Origin: Saprospiraceae bacterium
Lineage (GTDB): Bacteria > Bacteroidota > Bacteroidia > Chitinophagales > Saprospiraceae
Length of the DNA: 6,900 nt
Direction of reading: 5' to 3'
Assembly (NCBI GenBank): GCA_014379665.1
Contig: JACMLK010000429.1
Location: 1 to 6,900, forward strand
Part shown: in pieces, positions 1-6,500 of the stretch
How positions within the stretch are numbered: position 1 is the first letter of the stretch
Layout: every line of letters starts with the position of its first letter
Notes under the pieces: generated by a model
The model's database searches: none
Seen by the model: the letters and a program-made list of their open reading frames with translations, nothing else
Told to the model about the DNA's origin: nothing
Translations under genes and position numbers: made by a program

Positions 1-491
1 ATAGGGGCAAATTAATTTATTCGGCAAATTGGGATAATTATGAAAAAATTAAGTTTTGGGCCGATCTTGATTTTGTGGGCATTAGTTGTTATTTTCCGTT
101 GACTGATGCTAAAACACCTACACTAAATCTTCTAAATAAAGAATGGAAACCAATTATTAAAAAGCTTAAATCATTTTCAGCATTACAACAAAAAAGAATA
201 GTGTTTACTGAATATGGATACATGTCTGTTGATGGATGTGCAGGCAAAGCATGGGAAATAGAAAAAAAAGTATCAACCCTCAAAATTAACCAACAGGGTC
301 AAAGCAATGCATATGATGCTTTATGGTCAAATCTGCATCATGAAGATTTTTGGGGTGGTGGATTTCTGTGGAAATGGTTTCCTGACGGAATGGGGCATGA
401 GGGATATCCTGAAAAAGATTACACGCCTCAGGACAAGACAGCTGAAAGTATTATTAAAAAGTGGTTTGAAAAAAACAGCATAGAACCCTGA
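1..491 (+). CDS. Glycoside hydrolase family 113-like protein (endo-beta-mannanase type TIM barrel), 3' part only
   Basis: The reading frame is open from the window edge (first full codon at base 3) to TGA at 489-491, giving about 162 residues of a protein whose start lies outside. The GTG at 75 is internal: the frame upstream of it reads on as family-like sequence (GKLIYSANWDNYEKIKFWAD). The segment matches the C-terminal half of GH113 barrels. It has a FxGISCYFPLTD strand, then a VFTEYGY motif whose Glu (codon 210-212) is at the expected position of the catalytic nucleophile on a late beta strand, then an aromatic FWGGGFLWKWFPD segment and a YPEKDYTPQDK tail. GH113 members cleave beta-1,4-mannan-type glycans. 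The acid/base Glu and any signal peptide would be upstream and cannot be seen, so localisation is unknown. The gene ends one base before panC, implying co-transcription. Family assignment is good; substrate is inferred. Confidence 0.8.
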   Translation, partial: RGKLIYSANWDNYEKIKFWADLDFVGISCYFPLTDAKTPTLNLLNKEWKPIIKKLKSFSALQQKRIVFTEYGYMSVDGCAGKAWEIEKKVSTLKINQQGQSNAYDALWSNLHHEDFWGGGFLWKWFPDGMGHEGYPEKDYTPQDKTAESIIKKWFEKNSIEP

Positions 492-492
492 T

Positions 493-1350
493 ATGATTTT
501 AGTAATAGATAACACTAAAGATTTAAGAACGTGGATTAATTTCAATAAAAAAAAGGATGCAACTATAGGCTTTGTACCTACTATGGGTTCACTTCATGAA
601 GGACATATCACCCTAACCCAAAAAAGCAAAAAGCAAAATACATTTACTATTGTATCTATATTTGTCAATCCAACGCAATTTAATCACAAACAAGATCTGA
701 TAAAATATCCCAGAACCCTCGGCGCAGACCTTGAAATGCTTAAACCAACCGGTGTTGATATCGTATTTGCTCCTTCTGTATTTGAAATTTATCCAAAAGG
801 AAACCATTATGGAGCAGATATTAACCTGGGTGGACTGGACAAATACATGGAAGGGGCCTTTCGTCCAGGGCACTTTAAGGGAGTAGCTCAGGTGGTTAAA
901 AGATTGCTGGAAATTGTTACCCCGGACAGACTTTATATGGGGCAGAAAGATTTTCAGCAATTTACCATAATAAATTACATGCTTAAGAATCTGAAGATAA
1001 ATACAAAACTCATAGTCTGTCCCATCATAAGGGAATCAAATGGTCTGGCTATGAGTTCCAGAAATGTAAGATTGTCACCGGAAACAAAAGAGAAAGCATC
1101 TGTAATATATAAAACGCTCAAAGCGGTTAAAAAATATCAACATACTAAAAGTATCACCGAATTGTGTCAATATGGAATAAAAAAACTTAGCGTTAAACCC
1201 TTCAAACCTGAATATCTGACCATTGTGGATGGGCATACGCTGCACCCAATAACAGATATAAACAATTCAACCTATGCAGTCGCTTGCCTGGCTGTCTGGG
1301 CTGATGATGTCAGACTGATTGATAATATCATCCTGAAGAATGAAATTTAA
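493..1350 (+). CDS. panC: Pantothenate synthetase (pantoate--beta-alanine ligase)
   Basis: The enzyme condenses D-pantoate with beta-alanine using ATP, via a pantoyl-adenylate intermediate, to make pantothenate for coenzyme A; it is cytosolic. The product has 285 residues, matching the usual length of about 280. Family motifs appear in order: the nucleotide-binding HIGH-type TMGSLHEGH (30-38), FVNPTQF (57-63), YPRT (72-75), EGAFRPGHFKGV (120-131), GQKDFQQ (150-156), RESNGLAMSSRN (180-191, containing the KMSKS-like loop), and a C-terminal YLTIVDG...VRLIDN domain. All expected motifs are intact. The ATG at 493 follows the TGA of the GH113 gene by one base and there is no Shine-Dalgarno, so translation probably depends on coupling or on an A/T-rich leader. 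The usual partner panD is not adjacent: the next gene, cinA, is convergent after 39 bases. Confidence 0.96.
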   Translation: MILVIDNTKDLRTWINFNKKKDATIGFVPTMGSLHEGHITLTQKSKKQNTFTIVSIFVNPTQFNHKQDLIKYPRTLGADLEMLKPTGVDIVFAPSVFEIYPKGNHYGADINLGGLDKYMEGAFRPGHFKGVAQVVKRLLEIVTPDRLYMGQKDFQQFTIINYMLKNLKINTKLIVCPIIRESNGLAMSSRNVRLSPETKEKASVIYKTLKAVKKYQHTKSITELCQYGIKKLSVKPFKPEYLTIVDGHTLHPITDINNSTYAVACLAVWADDVRLIDNIILKNEI

Positions 1351-1389
1351 ATATTTTTGATCAATCTTCTTCCTATAGAAATTTATCTA

Positions 1390-2631
1390 TTAATAATTTT
1401 CTTTTATAAATTTTCTCAACATAGTCAGGGCATAGACCGTTGCGATTTCAATGTTTTTTCCTCTGTCTTTTCCTGCTCTTAAAAGATATGTTATCTTAAT
1501 ATCTGTGTTACCGGCGCATATCCAGATAGTCCCTATTGGTTTTTCAGGAGAACCTCCGTCCGGACCCGCAACCCCGGTAGTGGCCACCGCCACGTCCACT
1601 TCCAAAGTATGCAATGCACCATCAACCATTTCAATAACTGTCTGTTCGCTCACCGCACCTTGATGCTCCAAAGTGGAACTTTTGACTTTCAGGATATTCC
1701 TTTTTACTTCATTGGAATAGGATACGACGCTTCCTATGTAATATGCGGAAGAACCGGCGACGGACACAATCCTGCTTGCCACTGACCCTCCTGTACAGCT
1801 TTCTGCCGTTCCGATTTTAAGTCCCTTTTCTTTACAAATAGAATATATTTCCTTTTCCAGGGAAGAGTCATCATATCCATAAATAATATCTGAGAGTCTT
1901 TCACTTAAAGCAGCTGTGTAATGATCTACAGTTTTTTGTATAGATTCCGTTTGATCTCCACTGGCACTCAATCTTAATCTTACCTGTGCCAGAGCCGGCA
2001 GGTATGCTATTTTCAAATATTCAGGAAAATCAGCTACTATGTCGCTGATTTTGTCTTCGATGATTGTTTCGCCTGCACAAGAAGTCAGGATAGTTTTGTG
2101 TATGATCGTATTTCCGGAAAGTGCCGATAGCCATGGAATTACTTCTTCAGTCATAATAGCCTTCATTTCATAGGGGACCCCCGGCATAGAGATAATCGTT
2201 TTGTCTTTGTGATAAAATAGCATGCCAGGCGCTGTGCCCATACTATTGTTTAAAATTTTAACGCCGTGAGGCATAAGACACTGGTCATGATGAGATGTTG
2301 ACATGGGTATTCCCCTCCGTTCAAACATTTTGGTAATCTTTTCAAAAGTTTCCTCATGAAAAAACATTTCTACCCCTAAAAAATCTGCAATAGCTTTTTT
2401 GGTTATATCATCCCTGGTAGGACCGAGACCCCCTGTTATAAAGACAATGTCTGTTTCATTCAAAATCTGGGCAAGCACAAGTACAATATCTTCATGCCGG
2501 TCACTCACCGTACAAATTTTTCTAATTTCAATACCCGTTTCAGACAAGATTTGTCCAAGCCAGGCAGCATTGGTATCTACTACCTGACCTATCAGGATTT
2601 CATCTCCTATAGTAATTATTCCGGCTTTCAT
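1390..2631 (-). CDS. cinA: CinA family protein: MoaB/MogA-like N-terminal domain plus nicotinamide-nucleotide amidohydrolase (PncC) domain
   Basis: The product is full length for the two-domain family (413 residues). Residues 1-170 are the MoaB/MogA-like (COG1058) domain, opening with MKAGIITIGDEILIGQ and carrying GGLGPTRDD (67-75) and MPGVPYEM (149-156). A linker domain with SCAGETIIEDKI (184-195) follows. Residues 258-413 are the PncC deamidase domain, with the AESCTGG motif (276-282) holding the likely catalytic Ser278, SVVSYSNEVK (301-310), GAVSE (325-329) and TGVAGPDGG (352-360). Known members deamidate NMN to nicotinic acid mononucleotide in NAD salvage, and the N-terminal domain has been linked to ADP-ribose hydrolysis. 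Competence-inducible behaviour is known only in some species and is not shown here. The ATG at 2631 gives the typical family N-terminus. It starts 27 bases after the DUF2461 stop, consistent with an operon. No strong terminator is visible downstream. Confidence 0.95.
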   Translation of the reverse strand: MKAGIITIGDEILIGQVVDTNAAWLGQILSETGIEIRKICTVSDRHEDIVLVLAQILNETDIVFITGGLGPTRDDITKKAIADFLGVEMFFHEETFEKITKMFERRGIPMSTSHHDQCLMPHGVKILNNSMGTAPGMLFYHKDKTIISMPGVPYEMKAIMTEEVIPWLSALSGNTIIHKTILTSCAGETIIEDKISDIVADFPEYLKIAYLPALAQVRLRLSASGDQTESIQKTVDHYTAALSERLSDIIYGYDDSSLEKEIYSICKEKGLKIGTAESCTGGSVASRIVSVAGSSAYYIGSVVSYSNEVKRNILKVKSSTLEHQGAVSEQTVIEMVDGALHTLEVDVAVATTGVAGPDGGSPEKPIGTIWICAGNTDIKITYLLRAGKDRGKNIEIATVYALTMLRKFIKENY

Positions 2632-2658
2632 ATAGTTGGGATTGACCTTAATAATGTA

Positions 2659-3345
2659 TTACAAACCTCCGTCACCATCACTCATCAAACCGCGGTTAAT
2701 AAAAGTTAACAGAGGTTTAAACGTAGTCAAGGTTTCAACAAGATAAGGGATCAGGTCCACAGTAGTAAGCATCGCATTGGGTATGGGCCTGGATACAGTA
2801 AAACTTTTTTGTTTCAGATATTCGATGGCCGGATCCTCTGCTTCGTATCCTTTAGGTGGTCTTGATAACTTTTGACCCTCCTCAATATCAAATGCTCCAA
2901 AAGTTTTCTTAAAAGCTGAATCTGAAAGTATGTCCTCCAGGTCCTTATGAAAATTATGGATTTCCTTACGTACTTTTGCCAACAGCGGAGCTTCAGGCGA
3001 CCAAAGTCCACCACCCGCAAAGGACTGACCATCCTCTATATGCACATAATAAGCAGCTAGTTGCATTTTCTTACCGTATGGATGCAATGCAATTCCAAGA
3101 TTTGTTTTGTACGGAGTTTTGTCCTTTGAAAACCTGATGTCTTTATTTATTCTGAATATGCAATCTTTTGGTGAAAGCATATCCAATGATGAATCTTTTT
3201 TTTTCATTTCATCTAAAATATCCGCGGCAAGTTTCAGATAATCAGCTTTGACTAAATCATATCTCTTGCGATTTTTGTCAAACCACTCTTTATGATTGTT
3301 AAGATTAAGTTCTTTTAAAAATTCAAGGGTTGCGGGTTGTAACAT
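2659..3345 (-). CDS. DUF2461 / TIGR02453 family protein of unknown function
   Basis: The 228-residue product has the length and landmarks of the DUF2461 family: LNNHKEWFDKNRKRY near the N-terminus (15-29), the signature block at 64-84 (FRINKD...RFSKDKTPYKTN), a YYVHIED...FAGGGLWSPE segment (99-117) and a LSRPPKGYEAEDPAIEYLK segment (160-178). No signal peptide or membrane segment is seen, so it is probably cytosolic. No biochemical function is established for this family and I do not assign one. The ATG at 3345 puts the conserved FLKELNLNN block near the start, as in relatives. The gene precedes cinA by 27 bases and lies behind a 144-base gap from the crotonase gene, so it probably begins its own transcription unit. 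Codons 48-50 form an uninterrupted run of nine A residues; the frame continues intact across it. Confidence 0.88.
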   Translation of the reverse strand: MLQPATLEFLKELNLNNHKEWFDKNRKRYDLVKADYLKLAADILDEMKKKDSSLDMLSPKDCIFRINKDIRFSKDKTPYKTNLGIALHPYGKKMQLAAYYVHIEDGQSFAGGGLWSPEAPLLAKVRKEIHNFHKDLEDILSDSAFKKTFGAFDIEEGQKLSRPPKGYEAEDPAIEYLKQKSFTVSRPIPNAMLTTVDLIPYLVETLTTFKPLLTFINRGLMSDGDGGL

Positions 3346-3489
3346 AGGTTATCTTATTGGTATATTTAGTAAAATTTTCTATAAAGATTTAATTAAATTG
3401 AATTGGAGTGAACGGAAATAATTATACTTTTTACCAAAATATTGAACTGAAAACAACGTAAAGAAGTGCATTGTTTTGGCATTTTATAC
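3346..3489. other. 144-base intergenic gap between crotonase gene and DUF2461 gene
   Basis: This AT-rich gap separates two - strand genes and divides the paaZ-crotonase unit from the DUF2461-cinA unit. It holds a terminator-like inverted repeat near the crotonase end (listed separately). It should also hold the promoter of DUF2461-cinA, but no full TAnnTTTG box is visible. No coding potential is seen. Confidence 0.5.
3450..3477 (-). terminator. Candidate terminator hairpin after the crotonase gene
   Basis: On the - strand, 12 bases past the crotonase stop, AAAACAATG pairs with CGTTGTTTT (bases 3477-3469 with 3458-3450). The stem is nine base pairs with one G-T wobble and a 10-base loop, and its 3' arm ends in TTTT. 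The stem is AT-rich, so strength is doubtful. The near-symmetric A/T flanks could let it work in either direction, but only the - strand has a gene ending here. Confidence 0.4.
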
Positions 3490-4251
3490 TTATCCTGTGT
3501 TTAGAAAAGCCTTAATGGCATCTTTTGCAAAATCAGTTAAAATTAACCTTCCGCTTATTTCTGCTCTACGCTCAAGAAGTTCGTCCCAATGATCAGTACC
3601 TTCCCAAAATACCTGTTTTAACTGCAATATCGCCTCAGGGTTTTTCTTTACCAGCTCCGCTGTGAAATATTCGATATACGCATCGAGCTGTTTAATATCT
3701 TCGAATACTTCTGTGAACAATCCTTTTTGTTTGCCCCAATCCGCTGTCTGCCATTCTGTGGCATTTATCGCCATTTGACTGAACGCTGAAAGACCGATTT
3801 TACGCTCGACCGCAGGTCCGATAACAAATGGCCCAATGCCGACTGCCAGTTCAGAGAGCCTGACGGAAGCATATTTTGTAGCCATACAGTAATCACAGGC
3901 AGCAGCAAGTCCTACACCCCCTCCTACTGCTTTACCGTGTATCCGGCTGATGACCATTTTAGGACATTTCCTGATGGCATTGATGACATTGGCAAACCCC
4001 AAAAAAAACTTCTTACCCGTTTCAAAATCCTGAATAGAAGCAAGTTCTGTAAAACTTGCTCCCGCACAGAATGAACGCTCTCCCTCACTTTTCAGTATAA
4101 TAAGAATAGTTTGATCATCAGTTCCTGCCTGATGTATGTGAAATACCAGTTCGTTGAGCAGTTGTCCGGGTAAAGAGTTTTGAGCCGGATGATAAAACTC
4201 TATAGTAGTGATGTGATTTTGGAATGTAGATGTGATACGACCTTCTGACAT
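3490..4251 (-). CDS. Enoyl-CoA hydratase/isomerase family protein (crotonase fold), LiuC-like
   Basis: The 253-residue product is a normal-length crotonase, probably cytosolic and multimeric like its family. The oxyanion-hole segments are FCAGASF (61-67) and VGGGVGLAAACD (109-120). The position of the first classical catalytic glutamate (Glu144 of rat enoyl-CoA hydratase, in GGGCEL) is Gly114 here. The second glutamate is kept as Glu134 in RLSEL, exactly 20 residues on, followed by GIGPFVIGPAVERKIG. GGGVGLAAACD with one glutamate resembles methylglutaconyl-CoA hydratase (LiuC) and related short hydratases rather than the two-glutamate type. The gene lies ten bases behind paaZ, so a role in phenylacetate-type CoA thioester catabolism (a PaaF- or PaaG-like step) is plausible by context. 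Leucine or fatty-acid catabolism remains possible. Fold and superfamily are secure; substrate is not. Confidence 0.9.
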   Translation of the reverse strand: MSEGRITSTFQNHITTIEFYHPAQNSLPGQLLNELVFHIHQAGTDDQTILIILKSEGERSFCAGASFTELASIQDFETGKKFFLGFANVINAIRKCPKMVISRIHGKAVGGGVGLAAACDYCMATKYASVRLSELAVGIGPFVIGPAVERKIGLSAFSQMAINATEWQTADWGKQKGLFTEVFEDIKQLDAYIEYFTAELVKKNPEAILQLKQVFWEGTDHWDELLERRAEISGRLILTDFAKDAIKAFLNTG

Positions 4252-4261
4252 GTTTTTTTTA
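4252..4261 (-). other. Ten-base paaZ-crotonase junction with second stop and A8 leader
   Basis: Read on the - strand, the paaZ stop TAA is followed in frame by another TAA made from the spacer, then a run of eight A residues (4260-4253), then C and the ATG of the crotonase. There is no Shine-Dalgarno. The A-rich leader just ahead of ATG fits the Bacteroidota style of initiation, and the tight spacing supports a shared transcript. Confidence 0.6.
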
Positions 4262-6313
4262 TTAATCTTTTACTTCTGTCTTCATCTTTACCATCGTCAA
4301 TATCGTTGCAATAGCCACTGTCTCCTCTGTTTCATCGTATACATCCACTAACCACTTAACGATGCCTTTGGTATAATCTTCGTCTTCTCTTTTTTCCTGT
4401 GCCACTTTTTCTTTTACGGTCAGTCTTACTCCAATGGTCATACCCGGATAAACAGGCTTGGTGAACCGACATTCCTCGAGACCGTAATTTAACATCACTG
4501 GCCCTTTGGCAGCATCTACAAAAAGTCCGGCTGCTGCAGATAACACAAAATATCCATGCGCCACACGCTGAGTAAATGGAGTGCCTTCAAGTGAAGTAGC
4601 ATCTGTATGAGCATAAAAATGGTCCCATGATACATTCGCAAAATTAACGATATCAGCATCCGTCACCGTGCGTTTATGAGTAATCAATGTTTCTCCGATT
4701 TTGAGTTCTTCAAAATATTTTTTGAATGGATGTTTGATTTCTTCTATATACCTTCCGCCGTATTGATATTGTTGGGTTATATAGGATAAAGTAGTAGGAG
4801 AACCCTGGATGGCACATCGTTGCATATAGTGTTTTATACCGCGCATTCCACCCATTTCTTCCCCTCCTCCGGCACGACCCGGCCCTCCGTGAACCAGTAA
4901 TGGCATGGGTGATCCATGTCCTGTGCTTTCCTTTGCCGATTCCCTGTTCAATACCAGGATTCTCCCGTGGTGAGTGGCTGCATTAATGACATATTCCCCG
5001 GCTATTTTGTCATCAAAAGTTACTATAGTACTACAGAGTGACCCTTTACCTTTTCGGGCAAGTTCAATAGCTTCGTCCATATCTTTGTAGGGCATGAGGG
5101 TAGATATCGGGCCAAAAGCCTCAATCTCATGGCTCCCCAATTTATTAAACGGATCATCGTTACGCAATAAAACCGGTGCCATATAAGCACCTTGCCCCTT
5201 AGTACCATGACTTACTTCAAACCCTTCCGGATCCCCATATACCAATTGAGAATATGACATCAGTTCAATCAGTTTTTCTTTCACTTCCCTGACCTGTTCC
5301 AAACCTGCGAGCGCACCCATTCGCACACCTTCATTACGCGGATCACCTATTGATATTCCTGTTAAAGCCTTGCCAATGGCTATTTGAGCTTCTTCAAGAA
5401 ATGCATCAGGAACCATTATTCTTCTGATCGCTGTACATTTCTGACCGCATTTCACTGTCATTTCTTTACGCACTTCTTTGACGAAAAGATCAAATTCATT
5501 CGTGCCTGGAGAAGCATCCAAACCCAGAATAATGCAATTAAGTGAGTCAGCTTCCATGTTAAAGGGGACAGCTTCCCGGATGATATTTGGATTGGACTTA
5601 AGTTTGATACCGGTAGTGGCAGATCCGGTAAATGTGACTACATCCTGATAATTGACATGATCCAGGAGCGTCCGTGCATTTCCACATATGAGTTGAAGTG
5701 AACCTTCCGGTAAAATTTGGGATGCAATAATATCTTTAACCATCGCCTCAGTGAGGAATGAAGTCAGCGTAGCAGGTTTTACTATCGCAGGCATCCCTGC
5801 CAGCCAATTGACCGCACATTTTTCTAGCATTCCCCAGATCGGGAAGTTGAAAGCATTGATATGCACAGCAACACCCTCTTTGGGTACGAGGATATGATGA
5901 CCTATAAAAGTACCTCCTTTGCTGAGACCTATCGGTTCACCTTCTGTATAGTAGGGAAGATCCGGAAACTTTCGCCGGAGACTTGCATTCGCAAATAGAT
6001 TGCCAATACCCCCTTCTATATCAATCCAGGAGTCTACACGCGTCGCTCCGGTTTTATAACTTATTTCGTAATATTTTTCTTTGCGATCCATAAGATACAA
6101 AGCCAATGTTTTGAGCATACGACCTCGCTCCTGAAATGTCATCTTACGCAGATTTTTGTTACCGACTTTACGTCCGTAAGCAAGCATCCCGGCAAAATCC
6201 AATCCGTTACTGCTTGCCATTGCTACTTCTGCTCCCGTACTGGCATCGTAAAGCATTTGACCTTCTCCTGTGCCTTCTACCCATCTGCCAAGTGCGTAAT
6301 TATGTAAGTTCAT
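4262..6313 (-). CDS. paaZ: PaaZ: bifunctional oxepin-CoA hydrolase / 3-oxo-5,6-dehydrosuberyl-CoA semialdehyde dehydrogenase
   Basis: This enzyme of aerobic phenylacetate catabolism opens the oxepin-CoA ring with its C-terminal MaoC-type hydratase domain, then oxidises the resulting aldehyde with its N-terminal NADP-type aldehyde dehydrogenase domain. The product has 683 residues (E. coli PaaZ has 681) and aligns collinearly from memory. The dehydrogenase domain (about 1-520) has HINAFNFPIWGMLEK (151-165), FTGSATTG (228-235), the general base Glu254 in FNMEADSLN and the nucleophile Cys293 in CGQKCTAIRR. The ESTGHGSP...HGGPGRAGGGEE region (462-486) is PaaZ-specific. The MaoC domain (about 530-683) has the catalytic pair Asp564/His569 in DHFYAH (E. 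coli Asp561/His566) and RVAHGYFVLSAAAGLF (583-598). Trp563 stands where E. coli has Gly. All key residues are present. The ATG at 6313 gives the expected N-terminus. The crotonase gene follows at ten bases; epoxidase genes paaABCDE are not in view. Confidence 0.96.
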   Translation of the reverse strand: MNLHNYALGRWVEGTGEGQMLYDASTGAEVAMASSNGLDFAGMLAYGRKVGNKNLRKMTFQERGRMLKTLALYLMDRKEKYYEISYKTGATRVDSWIDIEGGIGNLFANASLRRKFPDLPYYTEGEPIGLSKGGTFIGHHILVPKEGVAVHINAFNFPIWGMLEKCAVNWLAGMPAIVKPATLTSFLTEAMVKDIIASQILPEGSLQLICGNARTLLDHVNYQDVVTFTGSATTGIKLKSNPNIIREAVPFNMEADSLNCIILGLDASPGTNEFDLFVKEVRKEMTVKCGQKCTAIRRIMVPDAFLEEAQIAIGKALTGISIGDPRNEGVRMGALAGLEQVREVKEKLIELMSYSQLVYGDPEGFEVSHGTKGQGAYMAPVLLRNDDPFNKLGSHEIEAFGPISTLMPYKDMDEAIELARKGKGSLCSTIVTFDDKIAGEYVINAATHHGRILVLNRESAKESTGHGSPMPLLVHGGPGRAGGGEEMGGMRGIKHYMQRCAIQGSPTTLSYITQQYQYGGRYIEEIKHPFKKYFEELKIGETLITHKRTVTDADIVNFANVSWDHFYAHTDATSLEGTPFTQRVAHGYFVLSAAAGLFVDAAKGPVMLNYGLEECRFTKPVYPGMTIGVRLTVKEKVAQEKREDEDYTKGIVKWLVDVYDETEETVAIATILTMVKMKTEVKD

Positions 6314-6339
6314 TTGATAACTGATTTAGTAAGGTGTGG

Positions 6340-6347
6340 CGAAGATA
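6340..6347 (-). promoter_or_regulatory. Possible -7 promoter box for paaZ
   Basis: On the - strand this reads TATCTTCG, seven of eight matches to the Bacteroidota -7 consensus TAnnTTTG, and would give a leader of about 20-27 bases before the paaZ ATG. No clear TTTG -33 element is seen at the expected distance, so the call is weak. A second seven-of-eight match, TAAGTTTA (6389-6382), lies next to the palindrome. Confidence 0.25.
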
Positions 6348-6395
6348 TGGATTATTGATAAAATAGTGATTCAGTTATCTTTAAACTTAAATAAA

Positions 6396-6429
6396 ATGAA
6401 TATTCATCATGTCATTATTCAATGATGAT
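6396..6429. promoter_or_regulatory. Perfect 12-bp palindrome and adjacent inverted repeat: candidate operator ahead of paaZ
   Basis: ATGAATATTCAT at 6396-6407 is its own reverse complement. Directly next to it is an imperfect inverted repeat: ATCA (6406-6409) and TCATT (6412-6416) pair with TGAT (6426-6429) and AATGA (6421-6425) around the four-base loop ATTC, with two unpaired bases. The sites lie 83-116 bases upstream of the paaZ ATG, a suitable place for a dimeric repressor or activator. They do not resemble any PaaX or PaaR operator that I can recall, and no regulator gene is in the window. The regulatory role is inference. Confidence 0.35.
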
Positions 6430-6500
6430 CAGTCATATTATTATTTTATACAACGACAGTGTACATATTATTTATCTGCCTTGTGATTGGTGATAATCTG

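Larger units (their letters stand above)
6314..6500. other. 187-base intergenic region upstream of paaZ
   Basis: This very AT-rich stretch separates the lipoprotein stop from the paaZ start. It contains a perfect 12-bp palindrome with further inverted repeats beside it, and one near-consensus -7 box close to paaZ (both listed separately). No gene-length reading frame is present: the longest possibilities from ATG on the - strand stop within a few codons. Confidence 0.55.

Noticed and set aside
75..491. GTG at 75 as the real start of the first gene
   Set aside because: The frame is open to the window edge, and the residues upstream of the GTG read as continuous GH113-like sequence, so the gene starts outside the window.
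613..960. 115-codon open frame on the - strand inside panC
   Set aside because: It lies opposite an unmistakable panC and shows no recognisable protein features; it is a shadow frame.
1351..1389. Terminator between the convergent panC and cinA genes, including the TTGATCAA palindrome at 1357-1364
   Set aside because: The palindrome is only eight bases with no loop and no T-run beside a GC stem; I see no hairpin I can support in this 39-base gap.
1451..2709. Several + strand open frames opposite cinA and the end of DUF2461
   Set aside because: They sit antisense to strongly supported genes and have no recognisable domains.
3421..3426. Perfect TATAAT on the - strand upstream of DUF2461
   Set aside because: The likely host uses TAnnTTTG-type -7 boxes, no good -35 partner lies at the proper spacing, and such a hexamer is common by chance in AT-rich gaps.
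5023..6324. Open frames overlapping paaZ at 5023-5208 (-) and 6136-6324 (+)
   Set aside because: Both lie inside the well-supported paaZ gene in other frames and look like chance.
6471..6500. Hairpin after the lipoprotein gene (TTATC...GATAA)
   Set aside because: The stem is only five base pairs with a long loop and no T-tract, too weak to call a terminator.
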